A DNA stretch of 64,000 nt. Source: Sediminicola luteus (GTDB lineage: Bacteria > Bacteroidota > Bacteroidia > Flavobacteriales > Flavobacteriaceae). The stretch is taken from assembly GCF_002514735.1 (NCBI RefSeq), contig NZ_NBWU01000001.1, positions 620,001 to 684,000 on the forward strand. Direction: 5' to 3'. Each line of letters opens with the position of its first letter. Position 1 is the first letter of the stretch. Positions 61,073 through 64,000 of the stretch are shown here, piece after piece. The notes under the pieces were generated by a model. It searched no databases. It was not told where the DNA came from and worked only from the letters and a program-made list of their open reading frames with translations. The position numbers were made by a program, and so were the translations under genes.

Positions 61073-61840
61073 ATGGCCAAAGTATTTAGAAAACTGCGTC
61101 AAAAGCTCTTAGGTGAAAATCGAATTAAAAAGTATGTAATCTATGCCCTTGGGGAAATAGTTTTGGTGGTCATAGGTATTTTGATAGCCTTATGGATCAA
61201 TAATGCCAATCAAAACCGGCAGTTGCAAAACAAAGAACAAGCGTATTTGACGGGCTTAAAGAAAGAGTTCGAAATCAGTAAGGCCAAACTGGAAGCGCTG
61301 ATTCGAATTAATTCGAACCATTATCATGGCGCACTGCAACTGGCCGAAATGACAGCACGAACCGATAGTACCCCGACCGAAGTGCGGTTTTCAGAACTGC
61401 TGTTTCAATCCTTTGCTTCCGATATCGCTTTCGACCCTAACAATGCTCTACTACAGGAAATGATGAATTCCGGAAGCTTGAACTCTATTTCCAATCAAGA
61501 ACTTCGCCTTCAGCTTACCAGCTGGATGGTTACCCTAACGGATGTTGAACGTCAAGAATCGGACCTTAACGCCCAACGCCTTCAAGTGCTCGATATGTTC
61601 AGGACCGATAGTTTAAGTATCCGTACCATTCTTGAGCAAACCGAGACCTCATCGGCCCTAGGATTGAAACCAAAAACCAATCTCCCATCGAACCTGGCCC
61701 TGCTCCAATCCAAGGCATTTGAAAATAACCTATTGATGTTCGCCCTTACCAGTCAAAGCACCGAACTTTCGCATTACCACCCCTTGTTACAGGAGTTGAA
61801 TTCGATTTTAGAACAGATTGACAGCAGTATTACGGACTAA
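61073..61840 (+). CDS. DUF6090 family membrane protein
   Basis: A 255-residue protein with the family's opening: FRKLRQKLLGENRIKKYVIYALGEIVLVVIGILIALWINN, one transmembrane helix at about 24-43, followed by a periplasmic helical domain (RQLQNKEQAYLTGLKKEFEISKAKLEALI). Function unknown; such proteins often occur in clusters in flavobacteria. The ATG at 61073 matches the family start; an upstream frame back to 61022 is translated from the repeat. It is convergent with the FGE gene with three bases between stops. Confidence 0.8.
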   Translation: MAKVFRKLRQKLLGENRIKKYVIYALGEIVLVVIGILIALWINNANQNRQLQNKEQAYLTGLKKEFEISKAKLEALIRINSNHYHGALQLAEMTARTDSTPTEVRFSELLFQSFASDIAFDPNNALLQEMMNSGSLNSISNQELRLQLTSWMVTLTDVERQESDLNAQRLQVLDMFRTDSLSIRTILEQTETSSALGLKPKTNLPSNLALLQSKAFENNLLMFALTSQSTELSHYHPLLQELNSILEQIDSSITD

Positions 61841-61843
61841 TTT

Positions 61844-62917
61844 TTATTCGGCATCTACCACACAGCGGAAACCCAAATGGATTTGGCCCGAATCGGTCGA
61901 AGTTGCCATTCGGCTCGAAGGACGGTAGTTGGAGCAGTATTGGTCGCTACATAAAAAAGAGCCTCCTTTTATCACCCTTTTTTCGGTAACATAGGGATCG
62001 TTAGGGTCGTAACTGCTTTCGGGCCCTTTGGGATCCAAACAGATTTTGGAGGTTTGTTGCCCCAACAATTGCTTGGTATCGGGTCGGTACCAATCGGTGG
62101 TCCATTCCCAAACGTTACCGATCATATCGTAAAGACCATAGCCGTTCTTAGGGAAGGTTTTAACCGGGGCCGAGGTACGAAAGCCATCTTCCAAGGTGTT
62201 GTTATACGGAAAATCGCCTTGGAAAAAATTGGCCAAGTAGGTATTCTCAGGGGTCAGTTCGTCGCCCCAGGCAAATTGCTTATTGGTTTCCCCACCCCTA
62301 GAGGCAAACTCCCATTCGGCTTCTGTCGGTAAACGCTTCCCGGCCCATTTGGCATAGGCTTGGGCATCTTCATAGGCAATATGCACCACAGGATGGTCTT
62401 CTTTACCGCTAATATCGGAACCGGGACCTTCGGGGTGTTGCCAGTCGGCTCCACGAATCCAGGCCCACCAACGAAAATGGGTATCTAAAGGCACTCGAAA
62501 ATTAGGCGGATTGAATACCAATGAACCTGGTTGTAATAACGAATCTGCCGGCTTTGGGGTACCCGCGGGCAAGTCTTTCTTGATCTGCTCCCATTCTACC
62601 GGTCGCTCGGCTATCGTCTTATATCCGGTGGCCTTAACAAATTCGGCATATTGGGCATTGGTCACCTCGGTCTCGTCCATATAAAAGGGCTTTACCTGTA
62701 CCTGCAATTCCGGACCTTCGTGTCTTTCGGCCCAGGCGCCTTCCGACCCCATGGTATAAATGCCTCCTGGTACATAGACCATACCCTCATGGGCATCGGT
62801 AGTGTCAGAAATCGATTCATCTGCTTTGGCCAACCCAGCCGTCTTTTTATCCTTACAGGAAAAAAGAGTGGCTAACATCAGAACTAAGCTCAGGTTTATA
62901 ACTATCCGTTGGGTCAT
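61844..62917 (-). CDS. Formylglycine-generating enzyme (SUMF1 type) lipoprotein
   Basis: A 357-residue FGE-sulfatase family protein with lipobox TLFSC (Cys 21). Core features are VPGGIYTMGSEG, RLPTEAEWEFASRGG, IGNVWEWTTDW and the C-terminal GGSFLCSDQYCSNYRPSSR, containing the catalytic cysteine pair C323-x4-C328, as in human SUMF1. FGE oxidises a sulfatase Cys to formylglycine. The lipoprotein signal implies it works outside the cytoplasm, which is unusual. A sulfatase with CxPxR is at 46370-48142; no sulfatase is adjacent. Confidence 0.85.
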   Translation of the reverse strand: MTQRIVINLSLVLMLATLFSCKDKKTAGLAKADESISDTTDAHEGMVYVPGGIYTMGSEGAWAERHEGPELQVQVKPFYMDETEVTNAQYAEFVKATGYKTIAERPVEWEQIKKDLPAGTPKPADSLLQPGSLVFNPPNFRVPLDTHFRWWAWIRGADWQHPEGPGSDISGKEDHPVVHIAYEDAQAYAKWAGKRLPTEAEWEFASRGGETNKQFAWGDELTPENTYLANFFQGDFPYNNTLEDGFRTSAPVKTFPKNGYGLYDMIGNVWEWTTDWYRPDTKQLLGQQTSKICLDPKGPESSYDPNDPYVTEKRVIKGGSFLCSDQYCSNYRPSSRMATSTDSGQIHLGFRCVVDAE

Positions 62918-63140
62918 GGTTCGTTTCCGTATTTTCGGGTTCGCACAAATATAGACTATATTCCAATGGTTAAGTTTAATCGTTTTGGAAGTTCAATAAA
63001 ATCAAAACTGAAACCTCGAGATTTATGATATAATTTGGTTTCGCTTCATCGAAACATTACTAGTTTTGCCTTGGATTTTCCAGTTTTTAATCTTGGAAAA
63101 TTCCGTTATATTGTATGGGGAACGCACAAGACCTCCCCCA

Positions 63141-64000
63141 ATGAAAACATTTCGGATGAAAGCTAACTTTTTCCTACGAACGTCACGTTTTTTCGTACCG
63201 TTCGTACTACTATTATTCTTTGGGTCGCCCCTAGAGGCACAAGAAAAAAAGACCTATACCATTGGCATTTTGGGAGACGCTATGAATGAGCACTCCCGCG
63301 AATTGATGAACCAGATGATTCGTGAAACACAAGCCGTTGTAGGAGAGGATGCCATAATCAAATTCAGTGAAGATTATGTGCTTATCAATGAATTCAGTTT
63401 GGATCGTGCCACACAAAATTATAACCGCATGTTGGATATGCCCGTTGACCTGATCTTGGTCTTTGGTACCGTTAATGCTATGGTTATGGGGCAACAACAG
63501 CAGGGGTTTCCCAAACCTGTGATCTTGTATGGTTCTGTCAATAAAGACCTTATTCCCCTACGCTTCGATCAAACTACCTCGGGGGTAGGGAACCTAACGT
63601 ATTTAATCGCCTCCCAGTCGTATAAAGAAGACCTGACCACTTTTAAGGAATTGGTCGATTTCAAAACAATAGGGATCGCTATCGAAAGGCCCGTGGCCGA
63701 GTCGTTGCGTATCCAAGGGTTCCTGAATGATTTAATACCCCAATTCGATTCACAATACAAATTGATCGCCTACGACAATGCGGCCGATATCGTAGACGGC
63801 CTTGAAGGTATTGACGCACTTTACCTAGCCGGGGGGTTCTTCTTATCCGATTCCGAAATGGCCGCTTTGGCCCAAGAGTGTATCAGTAAGAACATTCCAA
63901 GTTTTACGGCTACAGAGGTAGACGATGTAGCTGCCGGACTTATGGCTACCAATACCCCACCCGAAAGTACCGAACAAATCTTACGACGTATTGCCCTTTC
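63141..64000 (+). CDS. ABC-type substrate-binding protein (partial, runs off the window)
   Basis: The first 286 codons of an exported protein: signal peptide about 1-34 (ending LEAQ), then KKTYTIGILGDAMNEHSREL, VDLILVFGTVNAMVM, PVILYGSVNKDLIPLR and LEGIDALYLAGGFFLSDSEMAALAQECISKNIPSF. The order fits the PF04392 ABC substrate-binding fold, and in Bacteroidota such genes are often next to TolC-like and efflux genes. The reading frame is open to the last base, so the 3' end is outside the window. An alternative start is the ATG at 63156. Confidence 0.75.
   Translation, partial: MKTFRMKANFFLRTSRFFVPFVLLLFFGSPLEAQEKKTYTIGILGDAMNEHSRELMNQMIRETQAVVGEDAIIKFSEDYVLINEFSLDRATQNYNRMLDMPVDLILVFGTVNAMVMGQQQQGFPKPVILYGSVNKDLIPLRFDQTTSGVGNLTYLIASQSYKEDLTTFKELVDFKTIGIAIERPVAESLRIQGFLNDLIPQFDSQYKLIAYDNAADIVDGLEGIDALYLAGGFFLSDSEMAALAQECISKNIPSFTATEVDDVAAGLMATNTPPESTEQILRRIAL

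Noticed and set aside
63073-63104. Imperfect inverted repeat TTTTCCA...TGGAAAA as an operator of the substrate-binding gene
   Set aside because: Seven-base arms in AT-rich sequence are not enough to support a regulatory site without comparison to relatives.
1-64000. CRISPR arrays, prophage or insertion sequences
   Set aside because: No regularly spaced short repeats with unique spacers, no transposase, integrase or phage structural genes, and no sharp change in gene style were seen; repeats present are short and palindromic.

Overview
The window looks like chromosome of a marine-type flavobacterium (Bacteroidota, Flavobacteriaceae). Evidence seen in the sequence: CarboxypepD_reg/plug TonB-dependent receptors, LytS/LytTR two-component genes, DUF2911, DUF6090, DUF885 and DUF502 proteins, M16/M28/M14/M20 exopeptidases, sulfatase plus formylglycine-generating enzyme, almost no Shine-Dalgarno sequences, and several good Bacteroidota -7 elements (TAnnTTTG). 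No phage, insertion sequence, CRISPR array or rRNA is visible; one tRNA-Arg is present.

Layout. 1-1.4 kb: norE/norF-like oxidase accessory pair and a TrmH-family methyltransferase. 1.7-8.2 kb: secreted metallophosphoesterase, M20 peptidase, DUF418 membrane protein, membrane-anchored AraC regulator, DoxX protein. 8.3-15.9 kb: a tight six-gene operon whose products all look exported (DUF2911, PDZ-hydrolase, S41-like, PD40 lipoprotein, DUF885, DinB-like). 15.9-19.5 kb: a minimal SSB, a 44-residue microprotein, and an M16 peptidase pair (one active, one inactive). 19.6-22.5 kb: operon with an iodotyrosine-deiodinase-like nitroreductase. 22.6-31.5 kb: DUF2306, GH18, CBS, M28, epimerase and threonine dehydrogenase genes, with repeats between them. 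31.6-36.1 kb: ParDE, M14 carboxypeptidase, hypotheticals. 36.1-39.4 kb: tRNA-Arg with a broken copy beside it, then a copper-type TonB receptor operon.

40-52 kb is the most coherent system: sulfide:quinone oxidoreductase, a fatty acid hydroxylase-family protein, a thioredoxin/di-haem cytochrome/HMA operon, a rhodanese, two CstB-like persulfide dioxygenase-rhodanese fusions and a Crp/Fnr regulator. Four promoters here carry the same palindrome, GTAAC-N4-GTTAC, centred exactly 33 bp upstream of the centre of the -7 element. They precede SQR, the hydroxylase and both CstB-like genes. This predicts a Crp/Fnr-controlled sulfide/persulfide regulon, and the adjacent regulator has a C-x5-CC cluster that could be its sensor.

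52-64 kb: a TonB-plug/TPR protein without a barrel, a second purple-acid-phosphatase-like enzyme, a LytS/LytTR pair next to a TonB receptor, a HAD lipoprotein, DUF6090, FGE (the activator of sulfatases such as the one at 46-48 kb), and a periplasmic-binding protein cut by the window end.

Two 163-bp copies of a dispersed palindromic repeat lie at 24.6 and 60.9 kb, with decayed relatives at 42.6 kb and possibly 55.2 kb.
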